From Batillaria attramentaria (taxonomy: Eukaryota; Mollusca; Gastropoda; Batillariidae), in assembly GCA_018292915.2 (NCBI GenBank), contig JACVVK020000005.1:4946001-5010000 (forward strand): a stretch of DNA of 64,000 bases, written 5' to 3'. Shown piece by piece: positions 1-12,177 of the stretch. Within the stretch, counting starts at the first letter, position 1, and every line of letters starts with the position of its first letter. The notes under the pieces are model-generated. The model was not told the DNA's origin. It saw nothing but the letters and a program-made list of their open reading frames with translations, and searched no databases. The position numbers were made by a program, and so were the translations under genes.

Positions 1-330
1 ATAGAGATGAAATGTCGCCATTACTGATTACGCGTCGCCTGTGTCTCCAGAGATTAGGCCTGCGTCTGTGGGGATGAAATCTCGCCCTTACACGTCGCCA
101 ATGTCTCCAGAGGTGAAATCGCGAGATCAGTCTCGCCCTTGTGTGTCGTCAGTTAGCGGTAAAACTTTAGGCTTGCACGTTGGCTGTGTCAGTCTTTAGA
201 AGTGAAATGTCACCCTTACGCGTAACTGGTGTTCTCCAGGCAGGAATTGAAATCTCTCGCCCGTACCGGCGCGTCATCTGTCTCCAGAGGTGAAATCTCA
301 CCCGTCCGCATCGCCTGTGTCTCCAGAGCA
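1..330. repeat. Degenerate tandem repeat, unit about 50-60 bp
   Basis: Phrases such as gaaatctcgcccttacacg, cgtcgcc and gtctccagag recur in the same order about five times. The copies differ in sequence and spacing, so this looks like an old minisatellite cut by the window edge. No coding potential is evident. Confidence 0.6.
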
Positions 331-564
331 AAGCTCGGGCCTTGAGCAAGTTTGGCAGATTCGCCACGTGTCCGCAGAACGCCCCGACATCACGTTTTGT
401 CCGTACGACCGGCAGCCCGCTGGGCTTACAAGACGTGTGTATCATCAGCAGCAGGCCAAACACGCACACGAAACACCTCCAGGCACGCCTTTGCAGGTGA
501 AGATTTTTCCGGGTTGACAGACCCACAGGCACGCGACTGGCTTTCAGCTTTAACTCTCGTCTTA

Positions 565-678
565 TACAGGTCAGGGGCGAGCCCGAAAAATCGACCTCAG
601 CCCTGAGGTAGCTTACGTGCTGTTCCTAACCCGTGCTGCGCACCAGAGTGCACGTGTTTTTTCGGGCTTGTCCCTGTA
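565..678. repeat. Small inverted-repeat (foldback) element, copy 1
   Basis: The left end contains agcccgaaaaa and the right end contains ttttttcgggct, forming an imperfect inverted repeat. An internal section, gcgcaccag...gcacgtg, is shared with similar elements at 2238-2337 and 7605-7687. This suggests a short non-autonomous DNA element of about 80-115 bp. No target-site duplication was established. Confidence 0.5.
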
Positions 679-737
679 CTGCAGAATCCCTCTGACACCG
701 GTGTAGTTCGCTCCTCAGTACAGCTTTTTGCACCTCA

Positions 738-1007
738 GGGCCCGTATGTAAAAGTCGAGGTTAATTTAACCCACGGCTACGGGCCTAACCCAGACTAGGA
801 CAAAAGAAACCCAAAAGGAAAATTAAGAAAGGAAGCAAAGAAAGGTAGAAAAAAAATCCTTCTATAACGACTTAGGCACCTTGCTGGAGTGTGCCCGCTT
901 CTTGATTTATAACAAAAAACAGCAGAAAATTCAACCATAGGGCTAGTTCGAGGTTAGACTCTAAGCCGGGGCTAAAAGCCCTAACCTCGACTATTACATA
1001 CGGGCCC
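738..1007 (+). mobile_element. MITE with GGGCCCGTATGTAA termini, copy 1
   Basis: The element starts gggcccgtatgtaa followed by aagtcgaggtta, and ends with the near-perfect inverted counterpart taacctcgactattacatacgggccc read in two parts. The inverted repeats are about 26 bp with one mismatch. The interior has no coding potential. Related copies lie at 27581-27861 and, inverted, at 37234-37511. The superfamily is unassigned because no clear target-site duplication is visible. Confidence 0.75.
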
Positions 1008-1082
1008 AGGTGTGCAAATGCACTACGGTTCTCTAGGCTCTACTCAGTATAGCGATAGCACCATTAACCCGAGGTATTAGTC

Positions 1083-1135
1083 CTAACGCTAACGCTAGCC
1101 CTAAACCTAAACCCGACGCTAACCCTAACCTCCCA
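1083..1135. repeat. Degenerate telomere-like (CCCTAA-type) tract
   Basis: Repeated ctaac, ccctaa and cctaaac words occur in imperfect tandem just beyond the first MITE. The array is short and irregular. Similar ccctaac words occur inside the MITE family, so it may derive from that rather than from a telomere. Confidence 0.35.
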
Positions 1136-1350
1136 AACGCCTAGGGCGAACTATACAACTGAGCCACAATCCCCGTCATAAATATGCAGATGGTGACTCA
1201 GGGACGAAGTATTCACGGTTCTAGACTGACATTTCGCAAGCCTGTCACTCCTCCGGTCGATCTGCCGGGATATGTAGGTCAAAACAGACAGGCATGCACT
1301 GCGGTCTTTTCTCCTTGGCCCAGAAGGATCTGTGTAGCACCAGAAGTACT

Positions 1351-1445
1351 GGGCGGTCGGTGGTCTAGTGGTTAAGCGACTTCGTCACCAGTGCGAGAGG
1401 GCAAGTTCCGAGTCCCACTCGGGGCAAAGAATTTTTCCTTCACCT
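1351..1445 (+). mobile_element. tRNA-like SINE head
   Basis: The sequence carries an A-box-like tggtctagtgg followed about 40 bp later by a B-box-like agttccgagtccc, as in a tRNA-derived Pol III promoter. The acceptor stem does not pair well and the B box has an extra base, so a functional tRNA gene is unlikely. It differs from the main SINE family of this window. Confidence 0.5.
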
Positions 1446-1508
1446 ACGTTTGTTTAGACCGAACGTCGGGGGTTCTCTCCGGGCAATTCCCCCCCCCCCC
1501 CCCCCCTG

Positions 1509-1753
1509 CTTTGGAAATGTTTAGCCCTCAAAATTTGAAAATAAATGCAATTTTAAATTTCGAAACTTAATTAGCTGAGCTGACCCTTCGCACCTCATGA
1601 TTGTAATGTGTTCATGTCCATTGTATCAAAGAATGCGCGTTGTTCACGTGAGTGTGCGTGTTGCGTTTTGTTCGCGGCGCTTTGAGCTGATTCAAGAAAT
1701 TTGATAAAGCGCCTGTACAACATTCAGTCATTAGTTTTATTAGTGTTATTTTG
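1509..1753 (+). mobile_element. ATT-tailed interspersed element, copy 1
   Basis: Shares with five other places in the window the ordered blocks gctttggaaatgtt, gctgagctgacccttcgca, gaatgcg..gtg, cggcgctttgag and ataaagcgcct, and ends in an AT-rich tail. It follows a C homopolymer at 1491-1506. The shared 3' end with (ATT)n-type tails suggests retrotransposition, as a SINE or the 3' end of a LINE. It has no coding potential. Confidence 0.65.
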
Positions 1754-2237
1754 ATGTTGTCGCTGTGCGTAGACAAGAATGGCAAGGTGGGACTGAGAAG
1801 AGGAGGCGAAGATGCAAGGTACGTTGCGGGCGCCTGTGAACAGACCTCGAGGAGTGCCGACTGTTGGATGTTCTGTTTGACACGATTAGCTCGTGGAGCG
1901 CCAGGTCCCCTCTGTGGTTGTGTGTGCTCGTCTCTTTGCGGTAAAACAAGGATTGGCTTTCCGCCGTTGTCTTCTGTCCTTTCGTGCGAATTTGTCGTGC
2001 ACATGCCTTGCGATATCGGCTGCTTTTTTGTGTTGCGCAATCATTTTGGCCATGGGAAACCTGGAACTTCAGGGATGGCCGGGCCGGAGCTGAAACGCGG
2101 GGTGTAAGTCAAAATGGGCGCAGGTGTTTCCGGTGCTACTCCGCTTCAACAGTTTTCGACAATGGCAGCTCCCACGCAAAGCTGTTTTGGAATGTGAGCA
2201 CGCACCCGTCTTTGCTTTGCAGTAACAGTCTACGGTT

Positions 2238-2337
2238 CAGCCCGAAGAATCACGTGCTGTCTGGTGCACAGCGGCACTTGTCCCTGTGACAATAGGTAGA
2301 CTACCGGTCAGGTTTGAAGTAGATTTTGTTCGGGCTG
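2238..2337. repeat. Small inverted-repeat element, copy 2
   Basis: Starts cagcccgaagaatcacgtg and ends ttcgggctg. The interior ctgtctggtgcacagcg matches the reverse of copies at 565-678 and 7605-7687. Length is about 100 bp and there is no coding potential. Confidence 0.5.
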
Positions 2338-2829
2338 AAACATGAACTGGTTTCGCGTTAATCAGAGTCGTCCGCGTCTGTTGATGAACGGCTCCGTTCG
2401 GTCGTTAGAAACACTCGGTGCTACCCAAATTTGAAAAATAAAAACACTCGGTGCTATCAGTGTTTTGGAAACACTACTTTTGAAGCGAAGTAGCACTGGA
2501 AACACTCGCGTCTTTTTTTGAATACACCCCCTGTGAAAGCAGGGCTAAGGTTAGTTGGTAAGAGGGTCTAAGAGCTCTTGATTTTGTAAGCAGTTAGGCC
2601 TTTTTATTATTGGACAGTAGAGAGGGTCCTGCAGACATTGTCGTCAGTCGGGCTCTCAGTTTCAGAGGCAAGATGCAGTTTTTAGATGTTGCTGTCTGGA
2701 AAATGCCTTTGGGCTCGTCTTTGATACTCTTCCCACCCCCTTCCCCTCCCCCAGCTCCCCTCTCCCCCCTCCCCTTACTCCCCATCCAACCCTCGGGTCA
2801 TCAAGTTCCTCTTCTGTCCAAGTATCACG

Positions 2830-3130
2830 TTTCCTTGTTTGATTTCCGTGCAGAAGACAGACAATACGGCATTGGAATGCTTTCAGGCCAAGGTGACCCT
2901 GCCACCGGAAGGCATTTTGATGCCGTGTTGACTCCGGTGCACTTCTAGCATACGCGGGAATAACTCAGGGGAATTTTCGTGCAGCAGCAGACAATACGAC
3001 CGTGGGGCGTCTTCAGGTGAAACTGACCTTGTCACAGCCGAGGCAGGCATTTGGACATGCGCAGACGGACTCCACGTCAGTTTTCTCTAAGGCTTTTTTT
3101 AGTATGCGCGGGAAAAACTTGGGAGAAATT
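2830..3130. repeat. Two-unit tandem duplication, unit about 150 bp
   Basis: Two adjacent units share ttcgtgcag, agacaatacg, gtgaccctg/ctgaccttg, aggcattt and agtatgcgcgggaa in the same order. Divergence is considerable, so the duplication is old. No coding function is apparent. Confidence 0.6.
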
Positions 3131-3481
3131 TCTTGGTATGGTATGGTAGTATGGTATGGTAGACTTCTCCTCGGCGCACATCATAGTATCCATGTCTACT
3201 GAAATCTTCACGGCGCCGCAGGGCCGGAGGACGAAGCAGTTAAAGCCTACTGTCACTAGGCGCTACTTTACTATGATGTGCGAACCTCCACCCTGCTATT
3301 CACTCTGGTGCGTGCGACAGTATGTCTGTTTACCACGCCACCGACCAAAGCCTACTCTTTTTCGAAAGATGAACGTGGGATTTTTAGCGTGCACACCGAC
3401 TTGATATTTGTGCCTACGTGTGTACACGAGGGCGTGACAGGCACCGTGATTTTGACTCGATCTGGAATGAAAAACTCCAAC

Positions 3482-3560
3482 CAAATTCCTGCCCACCAGG
3501 GATCGAACCATGCAGCTTAGGCTCCGAAGTCGGATACCTTAACCACTACACCACATCCCA
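3482..3560 (-). mobile_element. tRNA-like SINE head, minus strand
   Basis: Read on the minus strand there is a gtggtgtagtggttaa A-box region, then ggttcgatccc as a near-consensus B box about 45 bp on. This is the layout of a tRNA-derived SINE promoter. The stems do not form a convincing tRNA, so I do not call a tRNA gene. Confidence 0.5.
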
Positions 3561-3620
3561 CTTTCTTGCATAGGCAGTACATTGTACTCAGCAGGTCCGA
3601 TTTTGTCAGTTTGACCGAGT

Positions 3621-3740
3621 GGGAGGGTGTTTGAGAGTCCGTGTAAGGCCTTTTCCACCACATATGGGTGATAGCATCAAAGACGGGGCAACGAGAAAAA
3701 AGGCCAGCACAAATATTTGACCGCAGCCGGGAATCAATGT
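3621..3740 (-). mobile_element. tRNA-derived SINE (main family), truncated copy
   Basis: Carries the body of the main SINE family (ccttttccaccacat, gggtgat, aaagacggggcaacga, gccagcacaaatatt) but breaks off inside the tRNA-like head. It is diverged and has no clear target-site duplication. Confidence 0.65.
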
Positions 3741-3921
3741 CAGTTTGAGAAACCATTCTGGTGGCACGCAGACAAAGTAGTCAAGTTCATCAGTTTTTGC
3801 ACACGAGAAAAAAAAGGTAAAAAAAAAAATACGCTGCTGAGGCCACCTCTTTGTGTGCTAGACGTTACCTTCAAAATGGCATTGACGGTGACATAATCAG
3901 AAAGACGTGCTGACGTAACCG

Positions 3922-4048
<127 letters not shown>

Positions 4049-4235
4049 TTAAAATCTTCCACCTTTTGGCGGATTCTCACCTTTGGCTAAAACTTTCCTC
4101 CCCACAAAAACTGTTTCCTCATCTGGCGCACTTAAAATCCTGCCAGAATGCACCAAACTGCACAGATTTTAGTCTATTATTTAAATAAATGTCCGTCTTT
4201 GCAGATGCACGGTTGCGGCTTTGCCACGTCGTCAG
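4049..4235 (-). repeat. Dispersed repeat R, partial copy
   Basis: The reverse strand contains actaaaatctgtgca, gtgcattctggca and aaggtggaagattttaag, also found at 48088-48420 and 50670-51240. It is an interspersed repeat of unknown class. This copy is partial and inverted relative to the other two. Confidence 0.55.
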
Positions 4236-4299
4236 TCCCTACTGAATTGCTAAACACGTTTCCTCCTTTGGCAATGGGATGATCGACCATTTAAGCCCT

Positions 4300-4300
<1 letters not shown>

Positions 4301-4374
<74 letters not shown>
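4301..4374. repeat. (GT)n microsatellite
   Basis: An uninterrupted run of more than 35 GT dinucleotides. Confidence 0.98.
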
Positions 4375-4376
<2 letters not shown>

Positions 4377-6541
4377 GCGCTAACTGCACCTGCAGTACCG
4401 CTATGCATGGGCGTTGCACACAGCAGGAGGGTAACATAATATGACGTGATTTTTTTGCCATCGTTACCGGAGTGGTCGGGGACAATTATGTGCTCGTGAC
4501 TTTGAGGGGTTTGCTCAGTGTACAGTAACATGTGTTGCCGTGTGTGTAGGTACGTAACCCAGCCGACGGCATGGAGCGAATCGTCTGCTTGGCATTAGTC
4601 ACGGTGTGCGGAACTCCCAAGAACAGAAGCTGTGTATACGTACCTATACGTGCCACATACTTCGTACAGACGTGACAGTTTAAACAAATGCGATTCTTTT
4701 TTTTTTTTAAAGAAATCGTGGCTTGCGCTGTGAGGTAGTTAACTCATTTTAAAGCAGACTTTTTAAACCCACACAAGGTCTCTGAAAATGGCCTGTACGG
4801 AATATTTGATGTCCCTACTTTATTATCGCTTTCGGTCTACTTTCTAGTCTGCTTTCTGTTTAGGCCAGAAACCCGCTTCACCCAAATCCACTCATATCAC
4901 CTTTGCCTTTCTTGTGCGCAAAAAGTCCCAGCTTCACTTGGCAGCTTGCTAGTCAGTTGCTACCCCCTGGCACGCACCTTACCCTACCAAGTACAAAAAT
5001 GACGAAAATCGGGACAACAAAAATCACTACAAACTTGCGCACTCACAAAACAGAGTACTTAAAATAAAAATGAAAAAAACAAACTGCACTTGACCCAACG
5101 CTCGCATTGTGTCCTTCCGTCGGCCCTTTCGCCCGTTCCCGTCCTCTGACTGGCCAAGAGGGAGAGGTCAAACAGCATCCGCAGATTTGGTTGGCGCAAA
5201 TCGATGCTACCTATCAGTGTTTGCGTTACATAGCCCCTCCAAAAAATCAATCGTTCCCATGGCAACAGTTGTGTCACTGATCATCTATTTCCTGTTGCTG
5301 AATCCGTACGAAATCAGAAGGGATGGAGAAATGCACGGGAGGTAATTCCCTTCGCCTTGGGTCTTCTCCCCTTTCCAACTTTTTGGACGTAGATAGATAA
5401 GATCTGTACTGTCGTCTGGAAGGGATTCGGATGTGTGTGGTTGGGGGGGCGGGGGGAGGGGGGGAGTGGGAAGAAGTAATTACCTTCGCCATTTTCTCCA
5501 CCCCATACATTCACTTTCACCACGTGCACCCTGTCGAATAACGTCTGTCCCGACGGCCATTTATAAATTGCATTTGTTTCGTTGTTCTGTTTGCTCAGTC
5601 AGTGGCCGGTTCTCTGCCGCGCGTGCGTCAACAATAGAAAGTGATCGAGTTTACTTTCTTTCTTTTTTTTTTACACTTGCCGTTCATTTTTTTTTTTTTT
5701 TTTTTTACAGGCTCACATGAAATCTGAAAATCATTATAATGCGATCAGCTTTTTTTTAAATTTTATTTTATTCCGGAGAGAGAGAGAGAGAACTCGAACT
5801 CGAACATTTATTGTTACGGGCCACCAGCCCAAAACACATGGTGAACTAAAGCGTGCAGCACGTAAAAAACATAGACACACACACTTAGATAATTGGTATT
5901 ACACTATGTCACAGTGCTCTCGATACTGCCTAGCTTATATGGCCAGTGTTGTGCAGGTAATCTAATAGAGTAGAATATAAAGAATCCCAGGACTTATGTG
6001 ACACATTCATCATTGCACTGCATAAAGTAGTGAAAAGAATGGCGTTCGCGTATGTCTTGAACGAGGTATTTCTGTCGAATGTTTGCATATAATGGACAAT
6101 CAAGAATGACAGAGAGAGAGAGAGAGAGAGAGAGAACCCGGTTTTTGTCGCCGGATCACTTCACAAAACTTCTGGTCTGATTATGTCGTCGTCAGTGTGA
6201 TGTTATGCAGTTTGGATGGTTATTTGCAAAGGTGTGCGAGAAGTGTCCCGTTCAGTTGGAGAACCTGAACCCAACAGCACGGGACAGTACAGCAAATTAT
6301 CCGGGTGTCATCTGCAATGTTAAGGTCGCTGCTAAGCGTTGAAATATACTCACCGGTTTATGAGATATCGATGTACTAGGCCGTATGAGATTTTCTGACA
6401 GTTGTTGTGATGGACAGCTATGTAATTGGGTACATGGCGCCAGCGGTGCCGCTGTGTTGTGAGGTGGTATCTGCTGTGTCAGTGAAACAGGTGTTCTTTT
6501 GTCAGTAAACCGGGACAGCTTGGAGATTGGTTGTACGCGTG

Positions 6542-6544
<3 letters not shown>

Positions 6545-6605
<61 letters not shown>

Positions 6606-6672
6606 TTTTTAACCCTCCTCCACCCCTGCTTTTGTTAAATTTTCTTTATTTCTTTCTTTTCCTTGTTTTTCG

Positions 6673-6717
<45 letters not shown>

Positions 6718-6745
6718 GTTTGTTTGTTTGTTTGTTTGTTTGTTT
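6545..6745. repeat. (GT)n, (GTT)n and (TTTG)n microsatellites
   Basis: A GT run to about 6601 is followed by a T tract, then GTT repeats from about 6672 that grade into TTTG repeats to about 6745. Confidence 0.95.
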
Positions 6746-6844
6746 TGGGGGTGGTCTTTTGTTCTTGTTTTTTGTCTCTACGCGCGTTAAGTTAAAAACG
6801 CACGTTGACCGTGAGTTTTGCCATACTGAAATAGTTTTAGGTTA

Positions 6845-7020
6845 CGGGTGGTGGGTGTTCGGGAGTTTAACGTCCTTTTCCACCACGTAAAGGTGATATG
6901 AAAGACGGGGCAAACGAGAAAAAGGTCAGCACACTATTTGGCTCCAGCTGGCCGGGATTCGAACTCACGACCCGAGCTTTGAAAGTCCAACGCACTACCA
7001 TTCGGCTATCCCGGCTACCC
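6845..7020 (-). mobile_element. tRNA-derived SINE (main family) with target-site duplication
   Basis: On the minus strand the tRNA-like head has a gccgaatggtag A-box region and a B box of the form gagttcgaatccc. The body follows (caaat/agtgtgctga...cgttaaactcc). It is flanked by 11-bp direct repeats differing at one base (6834-6844 and 7021-7031). Confidence 0.85.
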
Positions 7021-7143
7021 GTTTTGGGTTATGCTCATAGTGAAATCGCGGGCACAAAATACGTTTACGTTTTTTGGGGTAATGTCTCACGTGGCTCTTT
7101 TGTTTCATTGTTTGTTTTTATGTTTTACGCAGTGCCGGATAAT

Positions 7144-7145
<2 letters not shown>

Positions 7146-7201
<56 letters not shown>

Positions 7202-7231
7202 CGGTGTGTGTTTGTGTCAGTGTGTGTGTCA

Positions 7232-7267
<36 letters not shown>

Positions 7268-7294
7268 CAGAGAGAGAGACAGAGACAGAGAGTT
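7146..7294. repeat. (GT)n-(GA)n microsatellite
   Basis: A long GT run with a few interruptions passes into GAGA/CAGA repeats. Confidence 0.95.
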
Positions 7295-7604
7295 CAAATG
7301 TGCATGTACTTTTTTTATAATGTTATTTTAGAATTACCGTTTTTGGTTTGGTTTCTTTTCTTGTATTTCTTTTTATCTTTGCGTTATGTGGTCTGTTTTA
7401 TTTGTTTTGTTGTTGTTGTTGTAGCAACGGCTGATTGAAAATTAATCACTGTTTGGATAAATCACTTCCGTTGGGGGAAAAAAAACTTCGTATGTCACTT
7501 CGTTCGTTCGTTGAGTGACAGTGTGAGAAAGGTGGTAAATGTGCACGCGTATATTATAAGTGATGCGATGTTAGACACCACCACAACTTGAACACAGTTT
7601 ACAA

Positions 7605-7687
7605 CTCAGCCCGAAAATTCCGTCTCAAACCTGAGGTGGTTTGGGTGTTGCGCACCAGACAGCACGTGATTTTTCACCGGGCTGAGT
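7605..7687. repeat. Small inverted-repeat element, copy 3
   Basis: The left end ctcagcccgaaaatt is mirrored by the right end tcaccgggctgag. The interior gcgcaccagacagcacgtg is shared with the copies at 565-678 and 2238-2337. Confidence 0.55.
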
Positions 7688-8996
7688 CAGGAACTGAAAC
7701 AGCTCAGAACGATCTGTGAGCTTGGCTCTGTATCGAAAGATGGGTTTTTAATAGACAAGCCGCCAAGGTTAACCGTATTTTTAACGACCTCGTTTATTCC
7801 GCCTTCTATTCAATCGTTTACCGCTGTGCCGAAAGCACAACTGATTCAAGCTAGGCACGAGTCCGACTCTCCGTTACTACCGCCGACTGTTGTCATGAAT
7901 GCGCCTGCAGAATGCATTATATTGCAGTTCTGTTTGGCTTTTTTTGTTTGTTTTGTTTTGTCCTCCCTGCTCCAGTCGTGTGCTTCTTAAAGATCTGCAA
8001 TCTCAGCAAAAAGCCGCAAACAATGCGTTTTTGTTTTTGTTTTTTTGTTTTTTTAAACTGCGACTCCTTCGATTGTGCATAATCCAGGCATCTCTGACAC
8101 AGTTGCAGAGTTTTCAGCGCTTCGGGGACCCTTATAAAACCAGAGCGCGAGTTTGCCGTGACATTATGTGGCTTTTGGTCAGTGAGCGAGAAACGTCGCT
8201 ACAGCGTCCAGCGGATGTTGAGTGCTGCACGATCTTATTCTCGCTCAGTGTCAAAACGCAAACTGAGCTGTGAAATGATCAGGCTGCCCTTGGCTTTTAT
8301 TGCGGTTTCAGGGACGCTGAAAACTCTGCAACTGTGACTGACAGAGTTGACTGTGCTTGCACCTGCCACCTATCAGCGCCGTCTAGCTCGGTCGGCAACC
8401 AAAGAACATAACGTCTGCTCAGTACGTGGCGGTACACTTCTAGAACAACTTGTACGCCGGCGCGAGTCACCACAATGGTCTCAGATGCTATATATTGTGA
8501 CCGGCCACCTGACTGATTCTGATGCGGCACAAGTCACGTCAGCGCATTCGCTGGAAAGTTTTCAGTCCACACGCTCGTGTATATATATAAATGCCTGTCA
8601 GTCACACGTGTGGAGACTTTAACAAGAAAACACCGCAGTTTTTGCCGGCGTCAGCAGTTTCCCACACATGCGAAGTTACCGGATAACGCTTTTTGTCGTT
8701 GTTACTGACAACTTGAACCTGAAACTGACGAGAGGGGGGGATAAAGAAGCAGGGAGGGGGGGGGGGGGGAATGTCAAGTGCTGATGTGTTTTCAGTGTCC
8801 TGGCGAGACACTTGATCACCTACACCGGTTGACGAAGCCGGCGTTCAAAAGGTTGGGAAGTTTCTGATTGCGCGGCAATTCATTTCCGTGGCAGGATAGT
8901 GTTGAAAGTCAGTGTTTGTTCGCGGCGTCCTCCTGTCCTCAAAGTTTCCTTCATTTAGAGGGCACGCACGCATGCTGACACGCACTCGCGCACATC

Positions 8997-8998
<2 letters not shown>

Positions 8999-9053
<55 letters not shown>

Positions 9054-9101
9054 AGACACGCACACACACACAGACACGCACGCACGCATGCACGCGCGCG
9101 C

Positions 9102-9175
<74 letters not shown>

Positions 9176-9180
9176 CACAC
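8999..9180. repeat. (CA)n/(CG CA)n compound microsatellite
   Basis: CA dinucleotides are interrupted by a block of CGCA and GCGC repeats near 9090-9130 and then resume. Open frames over it on both strands are artefacts of the repeat. Confidence 0.96.
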
Positions 9181-9210
9181 AACGTATAACGCACAACGCT
9201 AAAGCTAGGG

Positions 9211-9381
9211 AGGGTGGGTGGGTGTTTGGGAGTTTAACGTCCTTTTCCACCACATATGGGTGATATCAAAGACGGGGCAACGAGAAAAAGGCCAGCACAA
9301 ATATTTGGCCCCAGCCGGGATTCGAACTCTCAACCCGAGCATTGAAAGTCCAACGCTCCACCATTCGGCCACCCCGGCTCC
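9211..9381 (-). mobile_element. tRNA-derived SINE (main family) with 14-bp target-site duplication
   Basis: Minus-strand head has a ggtggccgaatgg A box and a gagttcgaatccc B box, followed by the family body. The flanking direct repeats (9197-9210 and 9382-9395, cgctaaagct[a/g]ggg) differ at one base. That marks a complete and fairly recent insertion. Confidence 0.9.
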
Positions 9382-10219
9382 CGCTAAAGCTGGGGAAACA
9401 ATGGATACACTGACAAGGACGGATAACGGAGCATTCCAAAATCGATAGCCGTGCAAGATGAAAGCGGCCTGCCACTGATCAAAGTGTTATGAATGTATTT
9501 TGAATAATGTTTTGAATTATGCCAGGGAACTCAGTCCCCAGTCACTCTGTTCACGGGGGTTAAACAAAATGGGTGGGCGTTTTCCAGTGCCAGTCCGCAT
9601 TGACTGAGTTTCGACGACAAGTACGAGCCGTTCGTTTGAAATTATGACCATAAACATTCCTTTATGTTGTAGGAACGTGTTAGTACAAGTCGTTTTCTGG
9701 TTCATAAACGACCCCCATTCTTTCTTACCGAAAACAGGAAATGTCAAAGCGTTTTTGGTTGTTGTTGTTTTGTTGGTTTTTTTCCGGTGTGATGAATGTG
9801 CCAATTTGGAGGGCGGCCGTTGGAAAAACGAGGAGCTAAGGCGGCGTGGACAAAAATTTAAATTAAAAAAAAACCCGGCAGATTAGGGAGCAGTGAGGAA
9901 AAAAAATAACACAAGAAAGTCCGTCCATTTTAAAACTCTTATTATGTTTTCCTGTGTCTGAAAAGTGGGTGTCGCGTGACTGACAGAAATGCTTTGTCCG
10001 AGGACACTCGGTACCCGCGTGGCATAATTATGGCCAATCAGCAGACGCATATTTTGGCTTGTATCTTAGCGACGACTTCCCACAGAAGAGAACATAAGAT
10101 AAAATTGCAGATAAAAGCTCAGGTCGCGAGGCCTGTATCCGGTCTGTTGATCAGCGCGTATCGCTATCACTGACCTACTGATTGTGGTCCTAGCTAAAAC
10201 ACTTTGAAGATTCTCTGCT

Positions 10220-10460
10220 TTGGAAACGCTCAGCCCCCCCCCCCCCCCCCTCCAAAAAAAAAAAAAGCAATTCTAAAATTCCGAAACATAAATTGCTGAG
10301 CTGGCCCTTCGCTCCACGTGATTGTCATGTATCATGTCCAGTGTGTGAGAGAATGCGTGTGAGGGAACGAGTGTTGGGGTTAAGCTCGCGGCGCTTTGAG
10401 CCAAATATTTGGGATAAAGCACTTGTGTTAATGCGATTATTATTATTATTATTATTATTC
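10220..10460 (+). mobile_element. ATT-tailed interspersed element, copy 2
   Basis: Contains the family blocks gctttggaaacgctcag, gctgagctggcccttcg, gagagaatgcgtgtga, cggcgctttgagcc and gataaagcac, and ends in eight ATT units. A C homopolymer and an A homopolymer interrupt the 5' half. Confidence 0.7.
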
Positions 10461-11377
10461 ACAAACTTGCTGGGGCCTCGGTCTTGTCGAGTCCAAATCT
10501 TGACTGAACACACACACGCGCGTCGGGCGTCCCGGCCATCCGCCTAAAGCCGTGGGCATGGTTAAACTCACACCTACATCCACTGCTTTCTGAAGTCAAG
10601 GTCCTAGTTAATACTTTAATAAAGTCCTTCTTAAAAAATCACAGAACGCTGTAATTTTGCACGGGTGTTAATAGTGTGATGCCTCCCCCCCTCCCCCCCC
10701 CCCCACCTTACAAGGAGTCCAGGTCAGTGTGTTCACTCTAAGGTCACTGTGTTTTAAAACCTGTCGCTTTGATCTCGATGTTTTTCACATTTACTGATGA
10801 TAATGACGCGTCTATGACGTCCTCTATACCCCCCCCCCCCTCCCCACGGACACACACCGAAAAGGGGCGAACGGAATAAATCCTCTTGAGCCTTGGAAAA
10901 GTGCATGTACAACTGTATCTTTAATTGGTTTTGATAGTTGGTTTGTTCGGGTTTGTTCGAGTTTGGCCTCCACGTCTCAAGTTATATTATCGCTTGCCGC
11001 GTACACACATAGCATATTAAGTTTACATCAAAGGACACATGGAATGATCTCCTACTTCAGTCACATTCGGGGAGGTTAGCATACAGAGAAGAAAAACGTT
11101 TTGAGTGTCCTCATATGAGGACGCTGACGTTTTGCGCATTTATTTCACAGAGGATAAAGCTGAGAGAAACACATTCAGTCATATTGTGTGGTTCCAGGGT
11201 CACTATCGTTATATTGTCATAGAGAATTCAGGTGATTTCCCTCGTGCAGTTTTTTACAGCAGCCATATTTGATCCTCCATGTGCTTTGTTGAGCCAGAAA
11301 AATGTTGAGACCAAAAACGTAAGCAGATATCTTTTTAAGCAGATTTTTTTTTTTTTTTTTACCGAAGCGCGCTTCCC

Positions 11378-11378
11378 C

Positions 11379-11411
<33 letters not shown>
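11378..11411. repeat. Poly(C) tract
   Basis: A run of about 30 cytosines. Its exact length is likely to be unreliable in any assembly. Confidence 0.9.
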
Positions 11412-11413
<2 letters not shown>

Positions 11414-12177
11414 ATAGAAGTGTAGGACACGTACACATACCATATTTACAGCAAACGACATAATTATATGGAATCGAATGATTTCCTACTTAAGTCACCA
11501 TTCGGAGGGAGAGCATAGGGGATGGGGGGGGGGGTAAGGGGGGCGTTTTAAGGCAGATGTTTGCCGAAAGGCCTTTTCTCTCTCTCTTTCTCTTTCTTTC
11601 TTTTTCTCTCTCTCTCTCTTTTTCTCGATAGAACTGAAGGGCACTGTGACACAGTGGTACGTACTATCTCCCATTTCAGGTACATTTGGGGGAAAAACAC
11701 GCATTCGGATTCAGTTCTACACGCAGTGTTTTTCGGTCTTCATAGACTGAGATGTCAGACAGTGCAGCAATTTATTTATCACCGCCGGAAGCCTCCCTGT
11801 AAATTGTGGTATTTCCTCCTGGCAGCTTCCAACAGAAGAATCCCATCAGAGAAGCTGTCTACCTGAGCAGGGGTATTTCCTGGCTTCTCGGGCTTAATAC
11901 TTAGGTTTGGCGGGCCGCCGGGAAAAAAAAAAAAATTGGGGGGTAGGTAGTGCAGGTCTCTTTGACATGTTACGAGCCTGTCACCGTTTCACACGGGGAG
12001 GATGTCAATGTAGTGCTCAAACAGTGGGTACAGCGATGTCGTGCACATGCTGTGCATTCATGCAGCTGATCAAACGGGCAGGTCGTGTGGGTCGGGTCAG
12101 CGCGCACCCGCATTTCTGTCTCTGTCTCTGTCTCTCACCTCCGGCTTCCAAATCACCCTGGCCGTGGACGCAAAATT

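Noticed and set aside
1083..1135. Chromosome end or interstitial telomere
   Set aside because: The CCCTAA-like words are too few and irregular, and similar words occur inside the adjacent MITE.
1612..2289. Overlapping open frames of 100-140 residues
   Set aside because: They overlap an ATT-tailed element and lie on both strands at once, with no recognisable domain.
5259..5343. Possible anchor exon MATVVSLIIYFLLLNPY followed by a GTAATT donor
   Set aside because: The donor phase would create an early stop when joined to the exon at 12772, and the donor is weak. It is kept only as a remote alternative.
7899..8030. Possible GALNT2 signal-anchor exon starting MRLQNALYCSSVWLFLF
   Set aside because: It looks like a type II anchor, but no donor in the right phase joins it to the exon at 12772, and it does not resemble the GALNT2 N-terminus.
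8951..9202. Open frames of alternating Cys-Val or Thr-His on both strands, here and over other CA/GT tracts
   Set aside because: They are translations of dinucleotide repeats and have no conserved domain or splice context.
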